Shown here piece by piece: positions 29,190 to 37,786 of a stretch of 64,000 nt of DNA. Position numbers and translations under genes: made by a program. This stretch comes from Pseudomonas salomonii (GTDB taxonomy: Bacteria > Pseudomonadota > Gammaproteobacteria > Pseudomonadales > Pseudomonadaceae). The stretch spans positions 523,233 to 587,232 of the forward strand of contig NZ_FNOX01000001.1 of assembly GCF_900107155.1 (NCBI RefSeq). Reading direction: 5' to 3'. The stretch's first letter is position 1. Each line of letters starts with the position of its first letter. The notes under the pieces were generated by a model that saw only the letters and a program-made list of their open reading frames with translations, searched no databases and was not told the DNA's origin.

Positions 29190-31586
29190 ATGCGTATGAC
29201 CAAGGGACCCAGCGGCACAGAGAGGCGAACGCAGCCGCAGGGGTCGGCCATGCGGTGGCGACACACGTTCCAGACCCGTATCGCCGGGGTGCTGGCGCTG
29301 TTGTTGCTGGTGGTGGTGGCGGCCACTTACTTTGCGGTCAAGGTTGCCACCACCCACGCCGTGGAAAACCAGGCCCAGGTTCAGCTCAGCACGGGCATCC
29401 AAGTCTTTGAACGCCTGTTGGACCTGCGCGGGCGCCGCCTGCAATACGGGTTGGACTGGCTGACCGTGGACGGTCCTTTCAAACAAGCGGTGATCGACGC
29501 CAAGGCCGATTCGATTCTGGCGGCGTTGCGCCGGCATGGCACCGGGATCCACTCCACCGAGGTGTTTGTGCTTGGCCTGGATGGCAAGGTGATGGTCAGC
29601 ACCTTGCCGGTGTTGGTGCAGGGCGCGGTGTTTCCTTATGCACAGGCCCTGCGTCATGCGCGGCGCAGTGGCCAGCAAATGCTCATCGTCGCCATGGACG
29701 GCCAGCCCTATTTACTGGTGCAGGACGAAGTGCTCGACCCGCAGCCTATCGCCCGTGTGGTCATGGGCTTGCCCATGGACAAGCTGTTCGCCAATGAACT
29801 GCGCTCCATGAGCAACCTTGAAGTGTCGTTCCTCAGTGAGCAGGACGGCCGCGTCGGCCAGTTGTTCAGCACTCAGCCTGAGGCCTATCAAGACACGGTC
29901 ATCAGCCTGATGCGCGACAGCCACCCCAACCCTGAAGCGCAGATCAATGAGTTCCACGGGCAGCGTGTACTGAGCCAGGTGCTGCCGCTGGCCAACACCG
30001 GCGATGGCGATCAAGTGCGCGTGTTGCTGCAAAGCCCGCTGGACCATGCGCTGGAATCCTTTGCGCCGCTGGACCGGCAGTTCCTCGGCATCGCCCTGGC
30101 GGTGCTGCTGGTGTCGCTGGTGGCCGCATTGATTTTGGCGCGACGTGTGTCGCGCCCGCTCACTGCCCTGGTGGAAGCCGCTGAACGCATTGGTGCCGGT
30201 GACTACCGCACGCCGGTGCGGGTGCGCAGCCACGATGAATTCGGCTTGCTGGCCCGCGCCTTCAACGCCATGCAAAGCGGCATCGCTGTGCGCGAACGGC
30301 AATTGGCGCATAACGCCCTGCATGATCCGCTCACCGGCTTGCCCAACCGCGCCCTGGCCATGGAGCGCCTGGGCAGTGCGATCAGTGCGCGGCGGCCGGT
30401 GGTGTTGCTGTACCTGGGGATCGAAAACTACCGGGTGATCAACGAAGGGTTCGGCCCTCAGGGCGTCGAAGCGATGCTGCGTGAGGCCAGCCGCTGCCTG
30501 TCCATGAGCCTGTTGGCCAGCGACACCGCGGCGCGCATCGCCGGCAGTGAGTTTTTGCTGTTGCTGGAAAACACCGAAATCGACCGCGCCGTCGCCCGAG
30601 CCGATCGGCTTTACGGGCTGCTCACTGAGCCACAGCGCATCGGCAATGACGAGGTGCGCCATGAAGTCAGCATCGGCATTGCCGCGTACCCCGCCGACGG
30701 CCAGCAGGTCGAAGAGTTGATCAGCCGTGCGGCCATTGCCCGGCATGATGCGGCGAGCCTGCCGGGGCATTTGCAGATCTACCAGCAAGACCGCGACCTT
30801 GCACACCAGCGCCAGATCACCCTGATCCGCGACCTGCGCCGGGCGGTGGTCGAGGGCGAATTGTTCCTGTGTTACCAGCCCAAGCTCGACCTCAAACACG
30901 GCCATGTGCGCCAGGCTGAAGCCTTGTTGCGCTGGCAGCACCCGACCCTGGGGCAGGTGTCGCCCACCGAATTTATCCCACTGGCCGAGCGCACCGGCAG
31001 CATGGGCAGCCTGACCTTGTGGGCAATCGAGGAAGCCATCCGGCAAATGGCCGAGTGGTCGCAGCGCGGTTTGCCCATTCAGCTGTCGGTGAATATTTCG
31101 GTGGACGACCTGGCCGATGATGACTTGGCCGTTCGCGTCACGGCCTTGTTGATGCAATACGACGTGGCGGCTGAGCAGTTGATCTTCGAGATCACCGAAA
31201 GCGCGATCATGCATAACCCGCAACAGGCCCTCAGTGTGCTGGAACAACTGCGTGGCTGCGGCATCAGCCTGTCGGTGGATGACTTCGGCACCGGCTATTC
31301 ATCGCTGGCGCAATTGCAGCGTTTGCCGGTGCAGGAATTGAAGATCGACCAGTCGTTTATCCGCAACCTCGACAGCGCCAGTGGCGACGGCGTGATCGTG
31401 CGTTCGACCATCGAAATGAGCCACAACCTGGGGCTCAGGGTGGTGGCTGAAGGGGTGGAATTCGAGCCCAGTCTGAAGTTGCTCAGGCAGTGGAAGTGCG
31501 ACACGGCGCAGGGGTACCTGATCAGTCGGCCGTTGAATGCCATGGCGTTTGAGAGGTGGATGCGCCGCGAGCGGGTGGTGCTATGA
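29190..31586 (+). CDS. Membrane c-di-GMP phosphodiesterase, degenerate GGDEF plus EAL
   Basis: 798 residues. Transmembrane helices at ~31-51 and ~298-318 flank a periplasmic sensor domain; HAMP ~318-370; GGDEF-like ~375-540; EAL ~545-790. The GGDEF signature is AGSEF (451-455), so cyclase activity is probably lost. The EAL domain keeps EALLRW (Glu577), SVNIS, FEITES, DDFGTGYSSL, KIDQSF and AEGVE, so hydrolysis of c-di-GMP is expected. ATGs at 29190 and 29196 are both possible starts. Stand-alone gene; the sensed signal is unknown. Confidence 0.88.
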   Translation: MRMTKGPSGTERRTQPQGSAMRWRHTFQTRIAGVLALLLLVVVAATYFAVKVATTHAVENQAQVQLSTGIQVFERLLDLRGRRLQYGLDWLTVDGPFKQAVIDAKADSILAALRRHGTGIHSTEVFVLGLDGKVMVSTLPVLVQGAVFPYAQALRHARRSGQQMLIVAMDGQPYLLVQDEVLDPQPIARVVMGLPMDKLFANELRSMSNLEVSFLSEQDGRVGQLFSTQPEAYQDTVISLMRDSHPNPEAQINEFHGQRVLSQVLPLANTGDGDQVRVLLQSPLDHALESFAPLDRQFLGIALAVLLVSLVAALILARRVSRPLTALVEAAERIGAGDYRTPVRVRSHDEFGLLARAFNAMQSGIAVRERQLAHNALHDPLTGLPNRALAMERLGSAISARRPVVLLYLGIENYRVINEGFGPQGVEAMLREASRCLSMSLLASDTAARIAGSEFLLLLENTEIDRAVARADRLYGLLTEPQRIGNDEVRHEVSIGIAAYPADGQQVEELISRAAIARHDAASLPGHLQIYQQDRDLAHQRQITLIRDLRRAVVEGELFLCYQPKLDLKHGHVRQAEALLRWQHPTLGQVSPTEFIPLAERTGSMGSLTLWAIEEAIRQMAEWSQRGLPIQLSVNISVDDLADDDLAVRVTALLMQYDVAAEQLIFEITESAIMHNPQQALSVLEQLRGCGISLSVDDFGTGYSSLAQLQRLPVQELKIDQSFIRNLDSASGDGVIVRSTIEMSHNLGLRVVAEGVEFEPSLKLLRQWKCDTAQGYLISRPLNAMAFERWMRRERVVL

Positions 31587-31594
31587 GGCATTCC

Positions 31595-31686
31595 TGTGGG
31601 AGCTGGCTTGCCTGCGATAGCGGTGTATCAGTCACCTGATGCACTAACTCAAAGACCGCATTCGCAGGCAAGCCAGCTCCCACATT
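31595..31686. repeat. REP inverted pair, GTGGGAGCTGGCTTGCC variant
   Basis: TGTGGGAGCTGGCTTGCCTG on the left and its complement ending GCCAGCTCCCACATT on the right. This subtype has CTGGCTTGCC in place of CGGGCTTGCT and recurs at 34523 and 37731. Confidence 0.88.
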
Positions 31687-31710
31687 GGAGCCTTACAGGG
31701 CACAAAAAAA

Positions 31711-31734
31711 GCGGCTACCCGTGAAGGTAGCCGC
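31711..31734 (-). terminator. Intrinsic terminator after gcd
   Basis: Stem GCGGCTACC (31711-31719) / GGTAGCCGC (31726-31734), loop of 6. On the minus strand the stem is followed by seven T residues, a strong terminator for gcd. The plus side (CTTTGTTTT) could also stop transcripts from the phosphodiesterase gene. Confidence 0.88.
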
Positions 31735-31757
31735 CTTTGTTTTACCGCCGGTTCAGC

Positions 31758-34175
31758 TTAATCCGGCAGTTTGAACGCCATCACATAGTCACCCTGCTTG
31801 GTGCCCAGCGAGCCGTGACCGCCGGCCATGACCAGCACGTACTGCTTGCCGTCCTTGCCGGTGTAGGTCATCGGTGTGGTCTGCGCGCCTGCTGGCAGGC
31901 GGCCTTCCCACAGTTGCTTGCCGTTTTTAACGTCATAGGCACGCAGGTACTGGTCGAGGGTGCCGCTGAGGAACGCGACGCCACCGGCGGTGGTGAACGT
32001 ACCGCCCAGGCTAGGCACGCCCATGGTCAGCGGGATCGGAACCGGCGAGCTGTCGCGCACGGTGCCGTTCTTGTGCATCCAGAGGGTCTGATGATTGGTC
32101 AGATCGACCGCCGCCACATAACCCCATGCCGGTGCCTGGCACGGCAGGCCCAAAGGCGACAGCAGTGCTTCGAGGATTACGCCGTACGGCGCGCCTTTGT
32201 TCGGCTGCACGCCTTCGGTTTCGCTGACGCGCGGGCCTTGCTTGGCAATCTCGGCGGCCGGGATCAGTTTCGATTTGAACGCCATGTAGCTCGGGTTCAC
32301 GAAAGCAATCTGACGCACCGGATCAACCGAGATACCGCCCCAGTCGAACACGCCGAAGTTGCCCGGGTAAACGATCGAGCCTTGCAGCGATGGCGGGGTG
32401 AATGGGCCGTCGTAGCGCATGGATTTGAAATCGATACGGCACAGCATCTGGTCAAACGGCGTTACGCCCCACATGTCGCGTTCTTTCAACGGCGGCGGCA
32501 TGAAGTTGAGGTCGGACTTCGGCTGGGTCGGCGAGGTGTGATCACCGGCCACTGCGCCTTGCGGTACAGGGATTTCGTTGATCGGCACCACCGGCTTGCC
32601 GTTGCTGCGGTCCAGCACGTAGATGCTGCCTTGCTTGGTCGAGGCCATGACTGCTTGCTTGACGCCGTCAGCGGTCTTGATGTCGATCAGCGAAGGCTGG
32701 CCGCCCACGTCCATGTCCCACAGGTCATGGTGAGTGAACTGGAAGGTCCACTTCACGTGGCCGGTGTCGATGTCCAGAGCGGTCAGGCCGGCGCTGTATT
32801 TTTCCGAATCTTCGGTACGGTCGCCGCCGTATTGGTCAGGCATCTGGTTGCCCATCGGCAGGTAGAGCATGCCGAGTTTTTCATCGACGCTGAACATGGA
32901 CCACATGTTCGGCGAGTTGCGGGTGTAAGTCTTGCCCTCGGCCAACGGGGTGGTGTCGTCCGGGTTGCCGCTGTCCCAGTTCCACACCAGTTTGCCGGTG
33001 TGCACGTCGAACGCACGGATCACGCCGCTAGGCTCGTCGGTGGAGACGTTGTCGGTCACGTGACCGCCGATCACGACCAGGTTCTTGGTCACGGCCGGTG
33101 GCGAAGTGGAGTAGTAACCGCCGGGGGCGAAGCTGCCGATGTTGGCACGCAGGTCGACCTGGCCTTTGTCACCGAAGTCTTCGCACATCTTGCCGGTGTC
33201 GGCGTTCAGGGCGATCAGACGGGTGTCGGCAGTCGGTACGAAAATGCGTTTCGGGCAGACGGCGCTGACAGGGGCAGTGCTGGCGCTGCCGGTTGGGCTT
33301 TGTTCGGAAGCGTAGACGGCGTCATCGTGATACGACACGCCACGGCAGGTCATGTGCGCCCAACCTTTGAAGTTCGCGGCACCCTGGCTGCTGATCTTCG
33401 GGTCGAAACGCCAGATTTCCTTGCCGGTGTCCGGGTCCAGGGCAATCACCTGGCTGTGCGGCGTGCACACATAGAGCATGCCGTTGACTTTCAGCGGGGT
33501 GTTTTCTGCGGTGGTTTCACCGGGATCGCCTGGGCCTGGGATGTCACCGGTACGGAAGGTCCACGCCGGCACCAGCTTGTGGGCGTTTTCCGGGGTGATC
33601 TGCGCCAGTGGCGAGTAACGATCACCGAAGGCCGAGCGGCCATAGGAATTCCAGTCGCCATCGGCCTGTGTCGGTGCAGCGCTGGCCATGCCTGGCGCGG
33701 CGTCGCGCTCCAGTTGGCCGGTCTTGACCATCTCACCGGGGTTGGTGAACTGGCTGGCCAGGGCGGCAGCGCCCGCCAGCACCACGGCTACGCTCAGCGC
33801 GCCCGTGCCCAGCGGCGCGGGTTGACCACGCAGCAACGGACGGCGAAACCACGGCAGCAGCATGACGATGCCCAAGGCGAACAGCAGGGCCAGGCGCGGC
33901 ACCAATTGCCACCAATCCAGGCCGACTTCCCACAGTGCCCACACGGTACTGGCAAACAGCACCAGCGCGTACAGGCCCAGTGCTGCGCGGCGGGTAGCCA
34001 GCAGCAGAAGGCCGGTCAGCGCGATGCCGATACCGGCCAGCAGGTAGTACAGCGACCCGCCGAGCATGCTCAGCTTGACGCCGCCAGCCAGCAAGGCCAG
34101 CCCCATGATCAGCAGCAAGACGCCTAGCAGCCTGGGCAGCAGGCGGCTTGGGCTTGAGGCACCATCAGTGCTCAT
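31758..34175 (-). CDS. gcd: Membrane PQQ-dependent glucose dehydrogenase
   Basis: 805 residues. Five N-terminal membrane helices (~residues 12-135) precede the periplasmic eight-bladed quinoprotein domain, which has conserved stretches such as GDWNSYGRSAFGDRYSPLAQI and the C-terminal TPMTY / GKDGKQYVLVMAGGHGSLGT. It oxidises glucose to gluconolactone in the periplasm and feeds electrons to ubiquinone, the direct oxidative route in Pseudomonas; it also drives gluconate-based phosphate solubilisation. PQQ genes are not in the window. Two palindromic sites upstream suggest sugar-responsive control. Confidence 0.95.
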   Translation of the reverse strand: MSTDGASSPSRLLPRLLGVLLLIMGLALLAGGVKLSMLGGSLYYLLAGIGIALTGLLLLATRRAALGLYALVLFASTVWALWEVGLDWWQLVPRLALLFALGIVMLLPWFRRPLLRGQPAPLGTGALSVAVVLAGAAALASQFTNPGEMVKTGQLERDAAPGMASAAPTQADGDWNSYGRSAFGDRYSPLAQITPENAHKLVPAWTFRTGDIPGPGDPGETTAENTPLKVNGMLYVCTPHSQVIALDPDTGKEIWRFDPKISSQGAANFKGWAHMTCRGVSYHDDAVYASEQSPTGSASTAPVSAVCPKRIFVPTADTRLIALNADTGKMCEDFGDKGQVDLRANIGSFAPGGYYSTSPPAVTKNLVVIGGHVTDNVSTDEPSGVIRAFDVHTGKLVWNWDSGNPDDTTPLAEGKTYTRNSPNMWSMFSVDEKLGMLYLPMGNQMPDQYGGDRTEDSEKYSAGLTALDIDTGHVKWTFQFTHHDLWDMDVGGQPSLIDIKTADGVKQAVMASTKQGSIYVLDRSNGKPVVPINEIPVPQGAVAGDHTSPTQPKSDLNFMPPPLKERDMWGVTPFDQMLCRIDFKSMRYDGPFTPPSLQGSIVYPGNFGVFDWGGISVDPVRQIAFVNPSYMAFKSKLIPAAEIAKQGPRVSETEGVQPNKGAPYGVILEALLSPLGLPCQAPAWGYVAAVDLTNHQTLWMHKNGTVRDSSPVPIPLTMGVPSLGGTFTTAGGVAFLSGTLDQYLRAYDVKNGKQLWEGRLPAGAQTTPMTYTGKDGKQYVLVMAGGHGSLGTKQGDYVMAFKLPD

Positions 34176-34329
34176 AGTGTGTTTCTCCGTTACGTTGGAA
34201 TTATGTAACCCCGTGCTTCACTGTAGATGACGATTCGGCGCGGGCTTGGTTCAGCGTTAATTTGAGTTTTTCTGGGGATAAGTCGGTTATCCACAGGCGG
34301 GCGATTGAATCCCACGCGCGGGTCGGTTT

Positions 34330-34345
34330 AAGACAGCGCTGTCTT
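34330..34345. promoter_or_regulatory. 16-bp perfect palindrome upstream of gcd
   Basis: AAGACAGCGCTGTCTT is fully symmetric and lies 155 nt before the gcd start. It has operator-like character; the binding protein is unknown. Confidence 0.5.
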
Positions 34346-34387
34346 TAAGGCGGGGGAAATTCGACAAGATGGGATCGACCGCAGGCG

Positions 34388-34399
34388 TGAAACGTTTCA
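34388..34399. promoter_or_regulatory. LacI-type operator-like palindrome upstream of gcd
   Basis: TGAAACGTTTCA is a perfect 12-bp palindrome, close to the FruR/Cra-type (TTAAACGTTTCA) and PtxS-type (TGAAACCGGTTTCA) operators known in Pseudomonas. Control of glucose dehydrogenase by a LacI-family sugar regulator is plausible. The distance of 213 nt from the start is long. Confidence 0.45.
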
Positions 34400-34522
34400 G
34401 TTTGTTGCGGCAAGGATAAAGCGCCTTCTCGTTTTGAGAAAGCGTAATTAGAGAGATGCATCATTTCAGATCTGGTAACAGTGACAGAACGTCGCTGCAG
34501 GAATGCCTGTAAAGCCAAGCTT

Positions 34523-34611
34523 GTGTGGGAGCTGGCTTGCCTGCGATAGCATCACCGCAGTACCACTGGAAAACCGCGGTGCTGCTATCGCGGGCAAGCC
34601 CGGCTCCCACA
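34523..34611. repeat. REP inverted pair between gcd and the TonB receptor
   Basis: The left unit GTGTGGGAGCTGGCTTGCCT and right unit GGCAAGCCCGGCTCCCACA surround an inner repeat (CTATCGCAGG-like). The whole gcd/receptor gap (34176-34645) holds this repeat, the two palindromes at 34330 and 34388, and no gene that I can see. Confidence 0.85.
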
Positions 34612-34645
34612 GGAGCCGGTTGCCACAGGGGATTTGCGCTGCTGT

Positions 34646-36664
34646 TTAGAAGGTGGTGCGCACGCCGAATTGCACGCTTCTGCCCGGTGCCGGGGCGATA
34701 TCGCGCAGGATCGAACTGGCATAACGCACGGTCTGGTTGGTGAGGTTTTCGCCATTGACGAATGCCAGCCACTGGCTGCCGCCCACATTGAAGTGGTAAC
34801 CGGCGCTGGCGCCCAAGGTGGTGTAGCCGTCGGTGCCGCTTTCGTTATCCGGCACACGCCCTTGGCCCGCCGCGTGTTCCACGTCGATCCGCGCCTGCCA
34901 GCGGTCCAGCTCCCACAGCAAGCCGCTGTTCAAGCGCAGCGGCGCAATACGCGGCAAGGCTTCGCCAGTGTCCAGGTTGGTGGCGCGGGTGTAATCGCCC
35001 GACAGCTCCAGGGCGAACTTGCCGTAGGCGCCTTCGCCGAGTTTCCAGTGATCCTGGGCTTCAAAGCCGGCGAAACGTGCACGCACGCCGGAGTATTTGT
35101 ATTGCGGGATACCGCCCGCGTCTTCTTCACCTTCATCGTTCAGCGTGCGGCCTGTGCCCAGCAAGCCGATGTAGTTGGAGAAGCGGCTATAGAACACGCC
35201 GAAACTGCCCTTGTGCGTGCCATTGTCAAAGCGCAGTGCCAGGTCGCTGGACACGGCTTTTTCTTTCTTGAGGTTGGCATCACCCAACTCGTAAGTGCCG
35301 GTGGCGACATGGGCACCGTTGGCATACAGCTCGTAGAAGGTTGGCGCGCGCTCGGTGTAGCCCAGTGTCGCGGCCAGCGACCACACCGGCGTGAGGCTGT
35401 ACACCGCGCCGGACGACAGGCTGCCGGCGGTAAAGTCAGTGGATTTATCGGCACCGGCAAAGCGCGCATTGCCCTTGGCGTTCGGGTCGACATTAGTGTG
35501 TTCCACGCGCCCGCCCAGGCTGAGCTTGAGGCGTTCGGTGGCCTGCATCTCTTCGAGGATAAACAGCGCGCCGGCGTTGGTGTCGGTCTGCGGCACAAAG
35601 GCTTCTTCGCCCAGGGCCGAGAACTCGTTGCGGGTCACTTGGGCGCCGACCACGCCATCGAACGGGCCGAGCGGCTGGTGGCGCGCTTCGACGCGGGCTT
35701 CATAGCCCTTGTTCTTGAAGGTCGTGCCGGTTTCGCCGCCTTCGATTTCACGGTGCTCGTAATCGGTGTAGCCCGCGTCGAGTTTCACCGAGGTAAACGG
35801 GCCTTGCAGGTTGCGGATCTCGGACGCAAAGGCGTAGTGATCCTGCTTCATGCGGATGCGTACGTCTTGTTCAGCGGGTGAGCCGTAGTTGCTGTCGTAG
35901 TTGCTGTAAGACAGCCCGGCATAACCGTCGTCCCAGGTGTAGGAACCGCCGACCGCGCCGCCATCCTGGCGCCCGTCGCTGTTGCCCAGCCGGCCATTTT
36001 TGCCGGGGCCGTCTTCGGTCTCGGGGGCATGGCGGCTGCGGGCCTGGCCGGGGATTTTGAGGTCGTTGAATTCCCGCGCATTTGCGTCCAGGTGCAAGGC
36101 GAAGGTGCCGTTGCCGGCTTCCAGTTTGCCCGCGCTGCTGCGGGTGGTGTCGGCGCCGCCGTAACGCAGTTCACCGGCGCCGTGGATGCCTTCGATGGCT
36201 TCGGTGGGAATGCGGTTGTCGAAGGTGTTGACCACGCCGCCGATGGCGCTGCCGCCGTACAACAGCGCCGCCGGGCCACGTACGATTTCGATGCGGTCGA
36301 CGTTGATCGGGTCCAGTGGCACGGCGTGGTCATAGGACAGCGACGAGGCATCCAGCGCGCCCACGCCGTTGCGCAGCACGCGAATACGGTCGCCATCCTG
36401 GCCACGAATGATCGGGCGGCTGGCGCCTGGGCCGAAGTACGACGACGACACGCCAGGCTGCTTGTTCAGGGTTTCGCCGAGGCTGCCTTTTTGTTGCAGG
36501 GTCAGGTCGTCGCCCTCGAGCACCGTGGTGGGCGAGGCGAGTTGTGCGCCGCCCAGGGGGTTGCCGGTAATGACTTGGGGTTGCAGTTCCAGGGCGTGGG
36601 CTTCGGAGCCGATCAACAGGGCGGCGGCAAGCGGGGTCAAGCGCCACAGAGAGGAGAGGGACAT
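34646..36664 (-). CDS. TonB-dependent outer-membrane receptor, ZnuD-like
   Basis: 672 residues from the ATG at 36664 (AAGGAA upstream); a longer frame from 36793 adds an implausible leader. A signal peptide ends SEAHA, and the plug domain follows with LGETLNKQPGVSSSYFGPGASRPIIRGQDG and IEIVRGPAALLYGGSAIGGVVN. The beta-barrel ends in Phe (VQFGVRTTF), as outer-membrane proteins do. The plug resembles ZnuD-type zinc receptors (PA0781 in P. aeruginosa, from memory), and a Zur-like box precedes it. The long loop near residue 210 has few histidines, so the metal assignment rests mainly on the box and synteny. Confidence 0.85.
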   Translation of the reverse strand: MSLSSLWRLTPLAAALLIGSEAHALELQPQVITGNPLGGAQLASPTTVLEGDDLTLQQKGSLGETLNKQPGVSSSYFGPGASRPIIRGQDGDRIRVLRNGVGALDASSLSYDHAVPLDPINVDRIEIVRGPAALLYGGSAIGGVVNTFDNRIPTEAIEGIHGAGELRYGGADTTRSSAGKLEAGNGTFALHLDANAREFNDLKIPGQARSRHAPETEDGPGKNGRLGNSDGRQDGGAVGGSYTWDDGYAGLSYSNYDSNYGSPAEQDVRIRMKQDHYAFASEIRNLQGPFTSVKLDAGYTDYEHREIEGGETGTTFKNKGYEARVEARHQPLGPFDGVVGAQVTRNEFSALGEEAFVPQTDTNAGALFILEEMQATERLKLSLGGRVEHTNVDPNAKGNARFAGADKSTDFTAGSLSSGAVYSLTPVWSLAATLGYTERAPTFYELYANGAHVATGTYELGDANLKKEKAVSSDLALRFDNGTHKGSFGVFYSRFSNYIGLLGTGRTLNDEGEEDAGGIPQYKYSGVRARFAGFEAQDHWKLGEGAYGKFALELSGDYTRATNLDTGEALPRIAPLRLNSGLLWELDRWQARIDVEHAAGQGRVPDNESGTDGYTTLGASAGYHFNVGGSQWLAFVNGENLTNQTVRYASSILRDIAPAPGRSVQFGVRTTF

Positions 36665-36730
36665 CAAACATTCCTTGGTAAAGGCACAGAAAAGAGAAGG
36701 CTTAAAACGGTATCGGCTTTGATAAGTATC

Positions 36731-36743
36731 GTTACAATATAAC
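36731..36743 (-). promoter_or_regulatory. Zur-box-like site upstream of the TonB receptor
   Basis: GTTACAATATAAC, an interrupted palindrome close to the Zur consensus GTTATA-x-TATAAC, lies 67 nt before the receptor ATG. It is expected to repress the receptor when zinc is sufficient. Confidence 0.62.
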
Positions 36744-36867
36744 ATCTCTTTTTTGCCTGAAAAGGGGAACTTTTTCCCAGGGGCTATATTCAATGCAGTG
36801 CTTCCACCGCTACGCCCTGTCGGCTAAGGTGCGCGGCTGTGTTTCCTCATTTTGCAAAAGGCCTGGC

Positions 36868-37101
36868 ATGACCGCGACAAGCAACGACCCACTTCACGGC
36901 GTGACCCTGCAGCACGTGCTCACCACGTTGGTGGAGCACTACGAATGGAGCGGTCTGGCCGAACGCATCGATGTGCGCTGTTTCAAGAGCGACCCCAGCA
37001 TCAAGTCGAGCCTGACCTTCCTGCGCAAAACACCGTGGGCGCGGGAGAAGGTCGAAGGCTTGTACGTCAAGCTGATGCGTACCAAACGTCCGCTGGATTG
37101 A
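36868..37101 (+). CDS. VF530/DUF2132 family small protein
   Basis: 77 residues from the ATG at 36868 ([18 protein letters not shown]). The usual family length and motifs are present: LHGxTLxxxL, a central WxGLAxRIxIxCF-like stretch, and [16 protein letters not shown]. The family has a known small helical structure and proposed DNA binding; no role is established. It is followed 4 nt later by a membrane-protein gene, so the pair is probably one operon, divergent from the receptor. Confidence 0.82.
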   Translation: MTATSNDPLHGVTLQHVLTTLVEHYEWSGLAERIDVRCFKSDPSIKSSLTFLRKTPWAREKVEGLYVKLMRTKRPLD

Positions 37102-37105
37102 GGCC

Positions 37106-37729
37106 ATGAAGCGGTACGTGGCCACGGCGGCGCTGGCCGGCTGGACAGGGCTGGCGATTCAGCAATACCTGATTTTCTATTCACGCTGGGAGGCCGGCGC
37201 GAGCCTGTTGGGCGGGCTGATCAACTTTTTCAGTTTCTTCACGGTGCTGACCAACACCCTGGTGGTCGTGGTGCTGAGCTATGCGCTGGTCAATCGCGAG
37301 TCGGCGGCACAGCGCTTCTTCCTGGCACCCGCTGTCACTGGCGGTATTGCCGCGAGCATCGTGGTCGTGAGCCTGGCCTACAACCTGTTGCTGCGGCATT
37401 TGTGGAGCCCCACCGGCTTTCAATTTATCGCCGACGAATTGCTGCACGACGTGATGCCGGTGCTGTTTGTGATCTATTGGTGGCGCTGTGTGCCCAAGGG
37501 CACGTTGCGCTTGAAACACATTGGCGGTTGGGTGATTTACCCACTGGTGTACTTCGGCTATGTGCTGCTGCGCGGGCATTTGCTGGGGCAGTATCAGTAC
37601 CCGTTCATCGATGTGGACAGCCTCGGTTATCCACAGGTGTTTGTGAATGCCGGGGGGATTTTGGCGGGGTTTGTTGGGATTGCGTTGGCGGTGGTGGGGT
37701 TGGACAAAGTTCTTAAACGGGCAGCGTAA
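37106..37729 (+). CDS. Pr6Pr family membrane protein
   Basis: 207 residues with six hydrophobic helices. Family landmarks are LINFFSFFTVLTNTLV (helix 2), ADELLHDVMPVLFVIYW (helix 4, with the conserved His-Asp) and YPLVYFGYVLLRG (helix 5). Function is not known for bacterial members. The codon pattern near the 3' end becomes G/T-rich. A short REP palindrome follows the stop directly. Confidence 0.8.
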   Translation: MKRYVATAALAGWTGLAIQQYLIFYSRWEAGASLLGGLINFFSFFTVLTNTLVVVVLSYALVNRESAAQRFFLAPAVTGGIAASIVVVSLAYNLLLRHLWSPTGFQFIADELLHDVMPVLFVIYWWRCVPKGTLRLKHIGGWVIYPLVYFGYVLLRGHLLGQYQYPFIDVDSLGYPQVFVNAGGILAGFVGIALAVVGLDKVLKRAA

Positions 37730-37730
37730 A

Positions 37731-37762
37731 AATGTGGGAGCTGGCTTGCCAGCTCCCACATT
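37731..37762. repeat. Minimal perfect REP hairpin
   Basis: AATGTGGGAGCTGGC and its exact complement separated by TT: 15-bp arms. It is the shortest member of the GTGGGAGCTGGC subtype, apparently with the middle section deleted. It lies between the convergent Pr6Pr and SIP genes and could act as a transcript end barrier. Confidence 0.88.
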
Positions 37763-37786
37763 GGATCTTCAGTGGGCTTGAGGGCA

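Noticed and set aside
31737..34127. 796-codon plus-strand frame opposite gcd
   Set aside because: Antisense shadow of gcd, which has full quinoprotein features and its own terminator.
34292..34300. TTATCCACA, a perfect DnaA-box 9-mer upstream of gcd
   Set aside because: A single isolated box with no AT-rich unwinding element; expected by chance, not an origin.
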